The notes under the pieces: generated by a model
Database searches by the model: none
Told to the model about the DNA's origin: nothing
Seen by the model: the letters and a program-made list of their open reading frames with translations, nothing else
Origin: Phymatolithon calcareum
Taxonomy: Eukaryota; Rhodophyta; Florideophyceae; Hapalidiales
NCBI GenBank assembly: GCA_977006965.1
Contig: OZ345360.1
Span: forward strand, 2,728,001 to 2,792,000
DNA length: 64,000 nt
Reading direction: 5' to 3'
Made by a program: the position numbers and the translations under genes
Shown: positions 1-10,068 of the stretch, piece after piece
Numbering within the stretch: position 1 is the first letter of the stretch
Layout of the letters: every line of letters begins with the position of its first letter

Positions 1-1750
1 TGAGCTCCCAAAGGTTGAAATAACAGACCCGGCCTGTCTGTCAAGCTACCCTGAGCGACGCTCAGACCAGCTCGAACAGAGTTCGAGTACGCAGTGCAAG
101 CAAAGTCAGTGTTACGGTCGGCTCTTTTCTCATTTTTTTGAGAAGATCCAGGGTCCCGCCGGAGGGAGTTTGCGCAAGAACCATTGCCACGAAGTGGTGG
201 TTTTTGATTCCGAGGGCTGTGTCGTTTTCGCTCTCAGGTTAAGCGCAGTCTGTCTGATACCGCCGGCGCCATTAAGATCGGTTGGCAGACTCTGCATATC
301 TAGAGGTGAATTGAGCACACTTGGGTACACTTTTCGAAGGCCAGCAACCTCGTGTGCAGCGAAGCACATATTTCAAAGGGCAAAGTGAGTGGTATTACTT
401 TTGAGTATTTCTTAGAGCCAAGAATTTCCCAGACAGATAACTGAAGAAGAAGCGAAATATGTATGTCGGATGATGACATTGTTCCCAACCTCCTCAAAAG
501 GTGACATAGTTTACAGAGAAGCATTGTCGAATACTTCGTAGTGTTAAATAAAGGTTCCATTTCATTGTGCTTCATTTTTCGTTCCCCTTTTTAGTATATA
601 AAGGACACTGCAGGCGCAACCACTAAATTATCAGGCCCAATTTGAGGCATTCATATCAAAATCCGTAATATCATAAAATTAATGACAGGCACAATGAAAT
701 TCAAAGTTAACAATTTATGTTCCGGGACATTGCAACATCGCCGGCAGCGACTATATCAGTCGCCACTACAATAGATGACCGGATGACCATGAAAAAACAC
801 CCAGAATCATGTACGTGGTAGAATTTGCTAGCTTTCCATTTTTGCTCGTGCGAGGCCAGTGTCTGACATCACGCAGACATGAAATCAAGATTTTGCGCAT
901 GGCCAATTTACTCCCCAAGCGTCGTTGTTTCACAGTTCATCGATGATACAACCAACTTCAAAGGACTATAAAATCGAGCTGGTTGAATGATCATTGGATC
1001 TACTTCGGGAGTACAATGGCCGTATCAAGGAGCGGAAAAAGGAAGTCAAGCGCACAGATATGCCCTCCGAAATCGAATTTAGGAAGGCACGTATATTATC
1101 CATTTTGTATCCAGATGCCGATAAGGCCAAAACTAAACAAAACCACACGAGGTAGAACGCAATCGGAGGTAACCTAAACTTCTACTGCGTTGAAGATCTT
1201 TTGTGGTGCTGCACGAAGAATGACGCTCACTCGAGATGGATGAGCGAGAATGACGACTTAATTCTTCCGAGAAAGTAAACTTCAGCTCCCGCGCAATCGC
1301 CCAAAGTCCGAATGGATTCAAATCAAGGCCCACAAAAAACGAATGTGTCCGAAAAAACACGTCAGAAGATCGTTCGTGTGCGCAAAGTGCGGTTATCAAT
1401 CTACTGAGCAAAAGATAATGACACATACTCACAACAACGGCGAATCTCGCAAAAGACGACGGTGTTCTTAGCTAATAAACTTGTGGGCCCTTTTCGTGCT
1501 GTGGACGAAAGAACGTACAGGCTGGCGTGCTGGGAAGGACATGTTTCGATTGTCTTGGTGAGTGCAGTCGCTCTGAAATTGTACATCTGAATGTAGTTGA
1601 GCGACTATCACAAAACTCACTTATATAGAGGTTTTGGATTTTCGCGACCGTTCACGAACTCCATCACCGCCTGTATGACACACGGACTACCAATACTCCA
1701 CCTTAGGACACAATCACCTGGTCATAGAGGCAGACTGCTCAGCATCCAGT
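1..1750. other. Stretch with no recognisable gene
   Basis: I see only short overlapping reading frames with no family motif. A stretch at about 1010-1150 reads on the plus strand as a basic, charged peptide but has no start or stop context. It may be leader sequence of the transposon-like unit whose first ORF begins at 1751. I looked for terminal inverted repeats of that unit here and did not find them. Confidence 0.4.
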
Positions 1751-3523
1751 ATGAGCTTCTCTCATGAGAACAGAGCGCTAAACTCAACCGAAGAGGAATC
1801 AGGGAGTTTTCTCTGTGCCCTGGAAGATGTGAAGAATGAGATTCTCCAGGTTATGGAGGCAAAATCGGAAACAATTAACGATATTACAGAGGACTTAACA
1901 CAAGAACTTACCGGGATCCGCGACACTGTTCAAAGCTTGAAACAGCAGCTCGAGGCAGTCATTCCATCTCTCTCGACTCGCAGTTTGGGCGATGAAAACC
2001 TTTCAGACTCACGGTCTGGAAGGAGCCGAACAAAAGGGGCCAAGAGAAAAGCCACGGATCCTCCCCCTGCAAAGAACATTCCATACTTTGACGACTTAAT
2101 GAGGCACGAAATAACTGTCTACCTCAGAAAATGGTCGACTGCCACGATTTTGCTCTCGTTCTCCAATGCGTTTTCCCAGTTTGATGATGGTCTTCCTCTT
2201 GCACTGAGGAGCGAGCTCAGAGACAGCTTATCAGTTATGGACGGAGGCTCTGGCTTGGCCACATTATTCTTTTCCGTGGAAGTCTATCATGAGTGGTACC
2301 GTTATCACAGCAAACCAGGGAAGCTGTGGTCTTTCGTTATACGACGAACACTATCCAGCATGATTCTTGATTTTCGTCGCAAGTTCTTCGATCAGCCGAG
2401 CACCCCGGAGGATCAAAAAATTGGCCGCGCGGAACCCAGTTGGCTCACATCATTTGGTGGGAAGGAAAAAATATCCGTGGTAGTAAGCGAAATTGTTCAG
2501 CTTCTGGAAACGACGGAGAAGATGGCCAGAGAATCGCAGGATCCAGAACTAATGAAGAGACGCAAGCGCATTCGAGATGGAAAGTGGGATGGCGGCGATA
2601 TATTTGAGCGTGCGCGGTTCTATGCAATTTTCAAACTCCGGGGGTACGTGACACGGTACTGGTGCTATGGGCGCACGGAAGCACGCAAGCAACTACTCAA
2701 AGAGGTCATGTTCGTCGTCGAGAAAATTCGCAAATCGTACGGCACCAATGCGCTTGCCAAAGAAGCCGGTTTTTGGATCGAATTTCAAGAACCGCAAAGT
2801 GAGCATGAGTTGAATATTCCACTCGACCCCGCGAAAACAATCTGGGACATTCCAAACACATACACAGGCGGTAAAACCAATGATGAACTTGATGCGCTAA
2901 ATTCTGCTCTCCTGAAAAACCTTATGAATGTCTTTCCCTCTCTGAAGCTCAAAGTTCATTTCAGGCGAACTGTTATTAATTTGGACCCGTCAATCGATCC
3001 CAATTCGTATCCTGTTTTTTTTGACGATTCGAAAGAAGTGTATCTTCATAACGTAGCGCTAACAGTCTTTGCGGAAAGTCTTCGAATTGCGGACACGAGC
3101 TCGGTATTGCGCGAATCCAATGTGTCTTTGAAGGCTATTCATGTGCTTGCCTGTGGAATCCGTGGTTTTATTCTTCAGAGTCTTTGCAGAGATGGAACTG
3201 GAGCGCACGCGCAAGGTTCTGTTGAGAGAATTGCTATGGGTCTTATGACCTACACAGAGGCTGGAAAAATGGATTTTGAGGCGGCTTCCACAATCGGAAA
3301 CCCTGCTTTAGTCAGCCAAGGAAACCCAACGACTGGCTCGATGCGATCGATTCGAGAAGAGATGTCTACAATTAATTTGGCTGCATACAAGGAAAAGATA
3401 AGAAAGCTTGACGAAGAGGCCGCGATTACCGCGCGGAGTGTTGCAAGCGGACAAGAAAACACCGTAGATGCACCTGATGAAATAGGACACGCTGACCTGA
3501 CAGAAGATTTTTTATCTTTTTGA
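1751..3523 (+). CDS. 590-aa protein of unknown function, probably transposon-borne
   Basis: The ORF starts at an ATG and is uninterrupted for 590 residues. I do not recognise the family. The first 70 residues are acidic and heptad-like (EEESGSF, then repeated LTQEL and SLKQQLEAV), suggesting a coiled coil. Residues about 90-110 are basic and serine-rich (SGRSRTKGAKRKAT), resembling a nuclear localisation signal. The rest looks globular and aromatic-rich (VYHEWYRYHS; RYWCYGRTEARKQ). It lies 125 bases from the 3' end of the convergent 400-aa ORF and 1.5 kb upstream of a Tnp2-like transposase. The arrangement suggests an accessory protein of one large DNA transposon. It could instead be a host gene. 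No intron is apparent. Confidence 0.6.
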   Translation: MSFSHENRALNSTEEESGSFLCALEDVKNEILQVMEAKSETINDITEDLTQELTGIRDTVQSLKQQLEAVIPSLSTRSLGDENLSDSRSGRSRTKGAKRKATDPPPAKNIPYFDDLMRHEITVYLRKWSTATILLSFSNAFSQFDDGLPLALRSELRDSLSVMDGGSGLATLFFSVEVYHEWYRYHSKPGKLWSFVIRRTLSSMILDFRRKFFDQPSTPEDQKIGRAEPSWLTSFGGKEKISVVVSEIVQLLETTEKMARESQDPELMKRRKRIRDGKWDGGDIFERARFYAIFKLRGYVTRYWCYGRTEARKQLLKEVMFVVEKIRKSYGTNALAKEAGFWIEFQEPQSEHELNIPLDPAKTIWDIPNTYTGGKTNDELDALNSALLKNLMNVFPSLKLKVHFRRTVINLDPSIDPNSYPVFFDDSKEVYLHNVALTVFAESLRIADTSSVLRESNVSLKAIHVLACGIRGFILQSLCRDGTGAHAQGSVERIAMGLMTYTEAGKMDFEAASTIGNPALVSQGNPTTGSMRSIREEMSTINLAAYKEKIRKLDEEAAITARSVASGQENTVDAPDEIGHADLTEDFLSF

Positions 3524-3648
3524 GTTCTTTCGTGAACTCAATGCAGGTTCGTGGGTGAGTTGCTTGGCAAAGACCCATTTTCTGACTGCTGATTCATTAC
3601 TTTGTTGTTCATTGAGCTAATGCATTGTTAAGTAGTACTACGCTTCTC

Positions 3649-4851
3649 TTATTGGAATAGCGTGCTACGTAAAGATGACCCGTCTGGACTTTCTCTAAAA
3701 ATACTTCTTGCTGATTCCACAAGAATTCTAGATCGCAACACAACCGCAGGGAATGAGCACCTCAGAACACCCGGAATTAACTCCGGGGAGGCGTCTCGTG
3801 GATATGGGCTGTCGGCACATCTCTCCCACCTTAGCTCAAATGCGCTGGTCTTCGTAAAAGGCGGTAATTCAAAATCCTTCAACAAGCTCCTTGCATCCAG
3901 TCTATGTACGAATCCGACGTCCCAGCCGGGACCAGTCCAGACACAGCTGTTTTGATGGAGGTTGTGCACATGGCCCATGCCCTCGTCAAAATCTACAATT
4001 GCACTTCTTCCAATTAGTACTTTGCGTTGAACAGCTGAACTCCCGTCGTCGCTCAGGAAGAGCGATGCTCGTGGAACTTGATCGTACTTCACTGATTCCA
4101 CACCCAAAATACGCACACAGCGTAACTGTCCGCTTGAAGACTTCTTCTCCTGATAGACGCTCTTGATTCTTATATCTGGGGATATTTGCAAGGCCTCTGA
4201 AATGTCAGAGAACGTTTCGAATCTCACGGTAAGTGCCTTGATATGCATTGTTGAGCAGAGCATAGCGTAGCTACTTGGCGGGTCAAACGTGCAGTGTATG
4301 GTGTCTTGGCGGGTGAAATGAGACGCTAATAAACGGAAGTCAAATAAAGTGCAATCCACGGCCTTCGTCCTAAGTGCTATTTGTCGAATTGAGTTGCCTT
4401 TGATAATAACCGAATACAATCTCGAGAATTCGGGATGATTAGTTCGGAGCACCCGAATGGATGCGACAGTTGCGAACATAATTGTACGGCGGAACGCACG
4501 CTCCTCTGTACTGTATGGTCCACGCACTATGCGTTCGGTCTCCAAGGACCGGTTCTCTGTGCGCGACACCGTTTGTGTTAGATTCGAAACTTGAACGGCC
4601 AGATTTGCATGTGACTGGCGGAGGTCACTCAGCTCTTGCTGAATTTTTCTGGATTTCGAAGTCCTGAAGTGATGAGGCCCGCTAGAATCAGTTCCCAGAT
4701 CATTCTTCTTTGCACCTTGGGCGACAGAATCGACGACAGGCTCCATAGTCTGGGAAAGCCCCAATGCGAGCGGTTGGTTCCCAACGGGACAGAAAACGAG
4801 TACTTTAGCATACAACATAATGGTGTGCACCATTTCTCCGCGAGCCATCAT
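3649..4851 (-). CDS. 400-aa protein of unknown function between the two plus-strand transposon ORFs
   Basis: The minus-strand ORF starts at an ATG pair (4846-4851) and runs 400 residues. No family is recognised. Residues about 65-105 have coiled-coil character (SRKIQQELSDLRQSHANLAV). The remainder is mixed alpha/beta-like without catalytic motifs that I can name. It is divergent from the transposase ORF at 5006 (155 bases between starts) and convergent with the 590-aa ORF. A shared promoter region between 4852 and 5005 is likely. The 590/400/1437-aa grouping suggests a multi-ORF transposon, but terminal repeats that would prove it were not found. Confidence 0.5.
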   Translation of the reverse strand: MMARGEMVHTIMLYAKVLVFCPVGNQPLALGLSQTMEPVVDSVAQGAKKNDLGTDSSGPHHFRTSKSRKIQQELSDLRQSHANLAVQVSNLTQTVSRTENRSLETERIVRGPYSTEERAFRRTIMFATVASIRVLRTNHPEFSRLYSVIIKGNSIRQIALRTKAVDCTLFDFRLLASHFTRQDTIHCTFDPPSSYAMLCSTMHIKALTVRFETFSDISEALQISPDIRIKSVYQEKKSSSGQLRCVRILGVESVKYDQVPRASLFLSDDGSSAVQRKVLIGRSAIVDFDEGMGHVHNLHQNSCVWTGPGWDVGFVHRLDARSLLKDFELPPFTKTSAFELRWERCADSPYPRDASPELIPGVLRCSFPAVVLRSRILVESARSIFRESPDGSSLRSTLFQ

Positions 4852-5005
4852 ATGCGTATTGGCGACTTTAAAATTAACGTCGCCCTAGCGATGATTCCAT
4901 GAACAATTATGATAGGAACAGTAGAGGATTATGGATGACACTGCTGCAACCGTCCACATTAAGGTGAGACCTTGCTTTCCCGCCGATTGTTTGGTACCTT
5001 GACAT

Positions 5006-8000
5006 ATGGTTAAAAGGAAACGTCGAAGCCGATTTAGGCTTTCCGGCCTTCCGAATACTGGAGTTAATACTCTCTCTGGTTCGAAAACTCTGCCAGGAAA
5101 ATCAAGGACTGTCCAGTACAAGCTTTCATTTCAGTCAGATGGGTCGCCCAGATCTGACAATGATTGTGCTGCAGAAATTCCAAATATGCATCAAAAACAT
5201 CTACGATCAAGTGCTGATAATAACGGCCCTGTCCCCACAATTTCCGAGAACCAGAGTCTTTTGGAAATTACCCATTGCAATACGTCATTAGTAGAAGATC
5301 CCGATGACCCATCCTCTCGACTCAACATCCATATGCCGTCGCGTGCTGCAGATTGTCGCGGTTATCATTCCGAGTTTGCGGTGGACCATTTGTTGGATGA
5401 CCAAGACGCAGAGATCGACCCTAACTCTCCGGCGGATACAAATGTGACAGAACTTAATACTTCGGACACACTCTTGAATGGCGATGTACATCTAAGCAAT
5501 CCAAAAGACCCACGTACATTGCCAGAAACCGAAATCAATGCCTACCGCGACGACGATGCGCCGATGGATAACGAGGGCAAGACTATTGTGTGCAGCACGA
5601 AGATTTCGAACTGGCGAGTACTCTGGGCATTGCTGTCCACAAACGGAGCTCTAAAGCTTACAAAGCTTCAATACCAAGCAATGAAAAACTTTGTGGAAGC
5701 AGTTTCTCGCGAGGGGTATTTAAGCTGGCGGACGTGCGGGGTTCGAAAAGAAAACAGTTCAGAACGCAGAGAGCGCGTTGGATGCCTTCCGCATTTTAGC
5801 ACATTGCAGAAAAAGTACCGACCGCTACTTTTCCGGTTGCTCGTTGCTAGAAGCACATTTGTCACATCACCAGTTGACATGTCGAAGGCTGGCGCAAATT
5901 CAAACCGTAATTCAACTTCAGCGTTCTCAGACGTTTCAATTCAGATCATTCGTCCAAGTGAATATGCAAGGTCGGATATGGCCACTGGTCCAGTTTGGGC
6001 CCAGATTACGTCCAACGCGTTGTCATCTGAGACACCATGTACTTCAGTCCCTTCCATTTCTGCTTCCGATTGTGTTGACATTTGGCCACTAGTTGCTGCC
6101 AGGGAATGGTTCTACGGTCCTCAAAGATCACTTCGAATTGAAAAGACGTCGCACGACAGCGTGGGACCGTCGTTTGCAGAAGCCGGGGATGAGATTTGTG
6201 TATTTCCTATTGATACCGAACTAAAATTTTCCGAAAGAGTGCAACGTTGCTTTGCTGCTACCTCTCGCTCAGAAGGCACCACTTTTCTGGAAGGTAGAAT
6301 TGTTCACTGTTGGACCGTTCATCATTTTAAGCGAAGAGATGATGACTCGTTCCAAGATGAGCCAAGCTCGACCGTTTCATATCGTGACCGCGCTCTTGCG
6401 AAAATATTCAACTTTGTTTCTTACACATCACCGTTCGATGCCGTCTCGGTCACCGTGCCACAGCTTCCAGAGGATGTTGTTGAGGACCGTAGAGCAAATG
6501 AGAATCAGCATATGGCGAGCGCAATATCTGGAGGCCCAAAGAGAAAACCCTCCCCGTTGATGCAAGAGGCTATTAAGGCTCGAAGAGCAGCACTAAAAGA
6601 GAGAAAATCACAAATGGAAGCTGCTTGGGCGAGATGGACAAAACCGCTAATTAAACCTGGTGATTTCATCACTTTACTGGAACCTAAGGGTGACGGCACT
6701 GTGTTGGAAGGTGCAACTACACAAGGCACTACTTCTACTCTTCTCTCACGCACCGATCGAGCATCCAGACTCTGCGTCGTCAGCAGATTCTGGACTGAAA
6801 ACGAAGAGAGGAGTAGGCACGTATTTTTCATTCCAGGAGGTACTGATGTCGATCTTCCACCTCTCGACTGCCACTTGGAAAATGTTCTGCAGAAGGAATA
6901 CTGCTCATCGCTCTGCTCTCAGAGCCCTTCACAATTCTCTATGGACATTCGGAAAATAATGCTCAAATCCAGGCACAGTGGACCTCGGGGCTATTCCAGC
7001 TACGCCCCTGTGAGTAGTGTTGGAACACTGTCCACAGGTGAGCCATACTTCATTTACAGAATTGCGTTATTCTGGGACGGTTTTGAAGTGCAAAGAGGCA
7101 AATCAGCTTCTGGTGAGGGCTTTTATCTTTTATGTCTTAATCTTCCTCCGATGGTCCGTTCATCACCTCAAGGAGTCCGAGTTATTAGCCTCACTCCGCC
7201 TGGGGTAAACGGAGATATTGTACTTGATGCCATCATCGAGGACATTGTCTACGGCATGAAATCTGGATTTATCGACTATGACGCCGATGGTGTCCGGCGC
7301 CGAATATTTCTCGACTTAGTCGGTTTTCTGGGAGACACACCTGCGATAAACGCCTTCCTAGATGTTTTAGGACATAATGCATCAGCCTGTTGCCATTTGT
7401 GTCGTTTTTATCGCGGATCGGAAACTCTTATCGGAAGCAGATACGCTTTGGGAGAGTCTCACGGCTCTTCGACACACGCTCAGCGTGGATTCTACCAGCA
7501 CACTGCTGTGAGGGACTGTGGTGCCCAATCGGAGACATGCAGACTCCTTGGCCTTAAACATTCCACATCTTCCGCATCTCAAGTGCTTCACCGTATCCGC
7601 AATGCGATGTTCTGCTGTAGAGAGCACATTCCTAAAACGTCTACCGGGCTTCCGGTAGTCTCTCACCACCTGGACCCGTACAGAGCATGCTTCGTCGCAC
7701 CAGACCATCTGCTGACTGGACACTTGAAAGACTGTATTTCACTCGTCTTAAAGTTACTCCCCTCTGCAAGCTATAGTGAAGTATGTGAAAAATTCATTCT
7801 CTGCTTTTTACGCGATGCTGGACTTCCAGTGCAGAACAGGCTTTTCGATCACGGCAAGAAGACGCTATTTAGCATGTCAATGACTGAGCTTTACGCACTA
7901 TCTATCGTCTCTGAAACAGGTTTTTTGGTGGGTTGCAGCCATGAGGACCGGAGGACTGGACATCACCCCCGAAGTGCGCTCTCGGCTAAGTGCCGTGAGG

Positions 8001-9319
8001 CAGTGAGTCTACTTGGGTCGTGCTCGAGGATGATTGCCGCAATTTGGTATAAGCCAAATGCCGATGTCGACGGGCAGCTTCGATCGAGTACATTTGATCG
8101 AGATGGAGGCGAGCCAGAGTTACAAAAATTGCAGGGAATTGTCTTTCATCATCTCGAGAGAACTGCGAGAATATGTAGGATGTCCGACTCCAGTGTTCTG
8201 GCTCTCGAAGAGGGCCGTGTTCCACGTCAAAAATTATCGGAACTCTCGAAACTCCATAGGGAAACGCTGCTTGCTTTAAGAGCAGTCGACAAGCCAAACT
8301 TGCATCGCTTACGAGAGCTCGTGTTTACCACTGTACCAATGTTGGGTCACGTTTCGCGCTTCGGAGAGCTGGTGCTAGAGAAAACGCATCAGATACTCAA
8401 GCGTGCTATTGTTCAGTCCAATAACAAGGACATTCACTTACACTCAATGCGCTCAGCCGCATTTTCCGATTGGGCGGGGCGACTGACAATGGTTTCTAGA
8501 GACGCTTTAAAGGGGTCAGCTCCAGCTCTGCGCAGTTGCTTTCGATTTCTAGCCGGAAGAGAAGCCCTTCATGCTCTACTTGGAAATCTTGCGTCAGAGC
8601 ACCAAGCTCAGGTCATTGACGCTCTGGGTCCCGGTGGGTGTTTGGCTGACGAGCTACAGACTCAAGGACGAGCAGTTCTGTCCACTGTAGCTTTAAAAAA
8701 GCTTCAAGATCGCACATGGGCTGTCAGGGGAGAGAAAACGTCAATGGAAAACCTATCTCAGTCACACCCTAAGCTCTTTTTGTGCCTAAAGGCATCCTAC
8801 AACTACGACTGGAGCACAGTTATCATCCACGTCGGAAATTCGGCAGTCCGACTTTCCTCAGAAATTAGGCGTGGCGACATTGTTCAGATGCTTTGCTATC
8901 ATCCTACGGACTATACATTTCATTATCCCCGAGTGGTTCAACTAAGCGCGGTACCAAGGATCAAAGCATGGGAAAATAATGTCGCCCCGGCAATGTGGTG
9001 CGTTGCATTCTTCTGTACATTAACCGCTGGTCAAGGCCCCTCCACTGTACTTGCTGCCCTTTTACCATGTACAGCGATATCTGCTGAAAGACAGCACCGC
9101 TACAACAAGTACCGGGTGTGCACCGACCGGCCTCTCTCTATTGCGAAGATGGATGCGTCAACTACAGTTTGTCCTGCTCTGCATAGCTGTTTGGAATTCG
9201 ACTGCAAGCCTCTTTCCCTGCCTCCATATATTTCCCATGGTGAGAGCGGGTCACCAATTAACGGAGGTCATTTCTTCGCGTTGACGAGGGAGACAGGATT
9301 CCCACCCCGAAAAGGTTAG
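5006..9319 (+). CDS. Tnp2/Plavaka-like transposase, 1437 aa
   Basis: This is an intact, intronless ORF. It opens with a basic, nuclear-localisation-like stretch (MVKRKRRSRFRLS). Residues about 685-805 contain the recognisable core: an acidic WDGFE motif (D near 691), a GFYLLCLNLPP strand, a second acidic motif FLGDTPA (D near 777) and a CCHLC cysteine pair near 796-800. This order (D, aromatic-LNLPP, GD, C-x2-C) is that of the Tnp2 family of CACTA/Plavaka-type cut-and-paste transposases. A conserved helical block follows (VPMLGHVSRFGELVLEKTH, about 1110), which may supply the last catalytic acidic residue. Residues 1-480 are disordered and polar. The ORF is undamaged, so the element may be recent. 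Confidence in the superfamily is good; assignment to Plavaka or CACTA is less sure because termini were not found. Confidence 0.75.
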   Translation: MVKRKRRSRFRLSGLPNTGVNTLSGSKTLPGKSRTVQYKLSFQSDGSPRSDNDCAAEIPNMHQKHLRSSADNNGPVPTISENQSLLEITHCNTSLVEDPDDPSSRLNIHMPSRAADCRGYHSEFAVDHLLDDQDAEIDPNSPADTNVTELNTSDTLLNGDVHLSNPKDPRTLPETEINAYRDDDAPMDNEGKTIVCSTKISNWRVLWALLSTNGALKLTKLQYQAMKNFVEAVSREGYLSWRTCGVRKENSSERRERVGCLPHFSTLQKKYRPLLFRLLVARSTFVTSPVDMSKAGANSNRNSTSAFSDVSIQIIRPSEYARSDMATGPVWAQITSNALSSETPCTSVPSISASDCVDIWPLVAAREWFYGPQRSLRIEKTSHDSVGPSFAEAGDEICVFPIDTELKFSERVQRCFAATSRSEGTTFLEGRIVHCWTVHHFKRRDDDSFQDEPSSTVSYRDRALAKIFNFVSYTSPFDAVSVTVPQLPEDVVEDRRANENQHMASAISGGPKRKPSPLMQEAIKARRAALKERKSQMEAAWARWTKPLIKPGDFITLLEPKGDGTVLEGATTQGTTSTLLSRTDRASRLCVVSRFWTENEERSRHVFFIPGGTDVDLPPLDCHLENVLQKEYCSSLCSQSPSQFSMDIRKIMLKSRHSGPRGYSSYAPVSSVGTLSTGEPYFIYRIALFWDGFEVQRGKSASGEGFYLLCLNLPPMVRSSPQGVRVISLTPPGVNGDIVLDAIIEDIVYGMKSGFIDYDADGVRRRIFLDLVGFLGDTPAINAFLDVLGHNASACCHLCRFYRGSETLIGSRYALGESHGSSTHAQRGFYQHTAVRDCGAQSETCRLLGLKHSTSSASQVLHRIRNAMFCCREHIPKTSTGLPVVSHHLDPYRACFVAPDHLLTGHLKDCISLVLKLLPSASYSEVCEKFILCFLRDAGLPVQNRLFDHGKKTLFSMSMTELYALSIVSETGFLVGCSHEDRRTGHHPRSALSAKCREAVSLLGSCSRMIAAIWYKPNADVDGQLRSSTFDRDGGEPELQKLQGIVFHHLERTARICRMSDSSVLALEEGRVPRQKLSELSKLHRETLLALRAVDKPNLHRLRELVFTTVPMLGHVSRFGELVLEKTHQILKRAIVQSNNKDIHLHSMRSAAFSDWAGRLTMVSRDALKGSAPALRSCFRFLAGREALHALLGNLASEHQAQVIDALGPGGCLADELQTQGRAVLSTVALKKLQDRTWAVRGEKTSMENLSQSHPKLFLCLKASYNYDWSTVIIHVGNSAVRLSSEIRRGDIVQMLCYHPTDYTFHYPRVVQLSAVPRIKAWENNVAPAMWCVAFFCTLTAGQGPSTVLAALLPCTAISAERQHRYNKYRVCTDRPLSIAKMDASTTVCPALHSCLEFDCKPLSLPPYISHGESGSPINGGHFFALTRETGFPPRKG

Positions 9320-9547
9320 CCCCAGCATTTTTTCATATGTTCAAGTACCAGACAAGCAAGACAAAAGACGTGAAGGCCTCTAGTCTAGTAATACCCATTG
9401 GCATTTCTTGCACAGCTGTGCTCACGCTTACGGAAGAGATAACGCAAGCAACTATCGAGCTGGGCAGGCCAGAGTGCTGCAGTAATTCTGATGTAAACTC
9501 AAAATCATGCCCCTTCGAGACAAACGTTGCAGAAACTCCCCTATTCT

Positions 9548-9589
9548 AAATACAGCCGACGATATCTTCGTCGTCGGACGACTGTATTT
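9548..9589. repeat. Perfect-stem hairpin downstream of the transposase
   Basis: AAATACAG-CCGACGA is followed by an 8-base loop, then TCGTCGG, a 5-base bulge (9578-9582) and CTGTATTT. The two arms pair exactly over 15 bases. It sits about 230 bases after the transposase stop codon. It may be a 3'-end or transcription-termination structure, or a subterminal transposon hairpin. Confidence 0.6.
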
Positions 9590-9870
9590 CTACAGTCAGG
9601 GCATTTGGAATTGATTTCATAATCATCTGATTATATAATTATCATATACGAACAGAAATTACCCTCCAGTGGAGATCAACTATAGATAGAGTGAGTAAAA
9701 TAAAGCAATATTATGATTACAGATATCTCGAAATATTATACTAATAACACATAATAGGCGCGAAGTGCAGACACGGAGCCATTTGTCCCCTAGTACTAAA
9801 ATCACTGTCTGTGTGTATGTGTCTGTCGGTGTCTCTTTTGATTCTCAATGGTTACATTTCTACAAGATTA

Positions 9871-10068
9871 GGTTCAACGGGTGGATACGCGCTGAGGTGA
9901 GGGATCACTCAGCAATCCCCAGTTTTCTTCTTTTTGTGCGAAATCTATTGGCTGTGTGCAGTAATAAAATAAGGTTCGACAGGGTGGATACACAATGAAG
10001 TGAGGGATCACTCGGGAATCCCTAGTGCTCTTCTTTTTGCGGGAAATCTATTGGCTGTATGCAGTAAT
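9871..10068. repeat. Two-copy direct tandem repeat, about 100 bp
   Basis: The units run 9871-9965 and 9973-10068. Both contain GGTTCRAC, GTGGATAC, GTGAGGGATCACTC, TCTTCTTTTTG and ATCTATTGGCTGT in the same order, with scattered differences. There is no coding potential. The repeat may be subterminal sequence of the upstream DNA transposon. Confidence 0.75.

Noticed and set aside
1-30. Resemblance of the window start (GAGCTCCCAAAG) to the LINE-B 3' untranslated region
   Set aside because: Only about 12 bases match, then similarity stops; too short to call.
9973-9990. tRNA T-loop-like GGTTCGAC
   Set aside because: No acceptor stem or anticodon arm could be folded; it is part of the tandem repeat.
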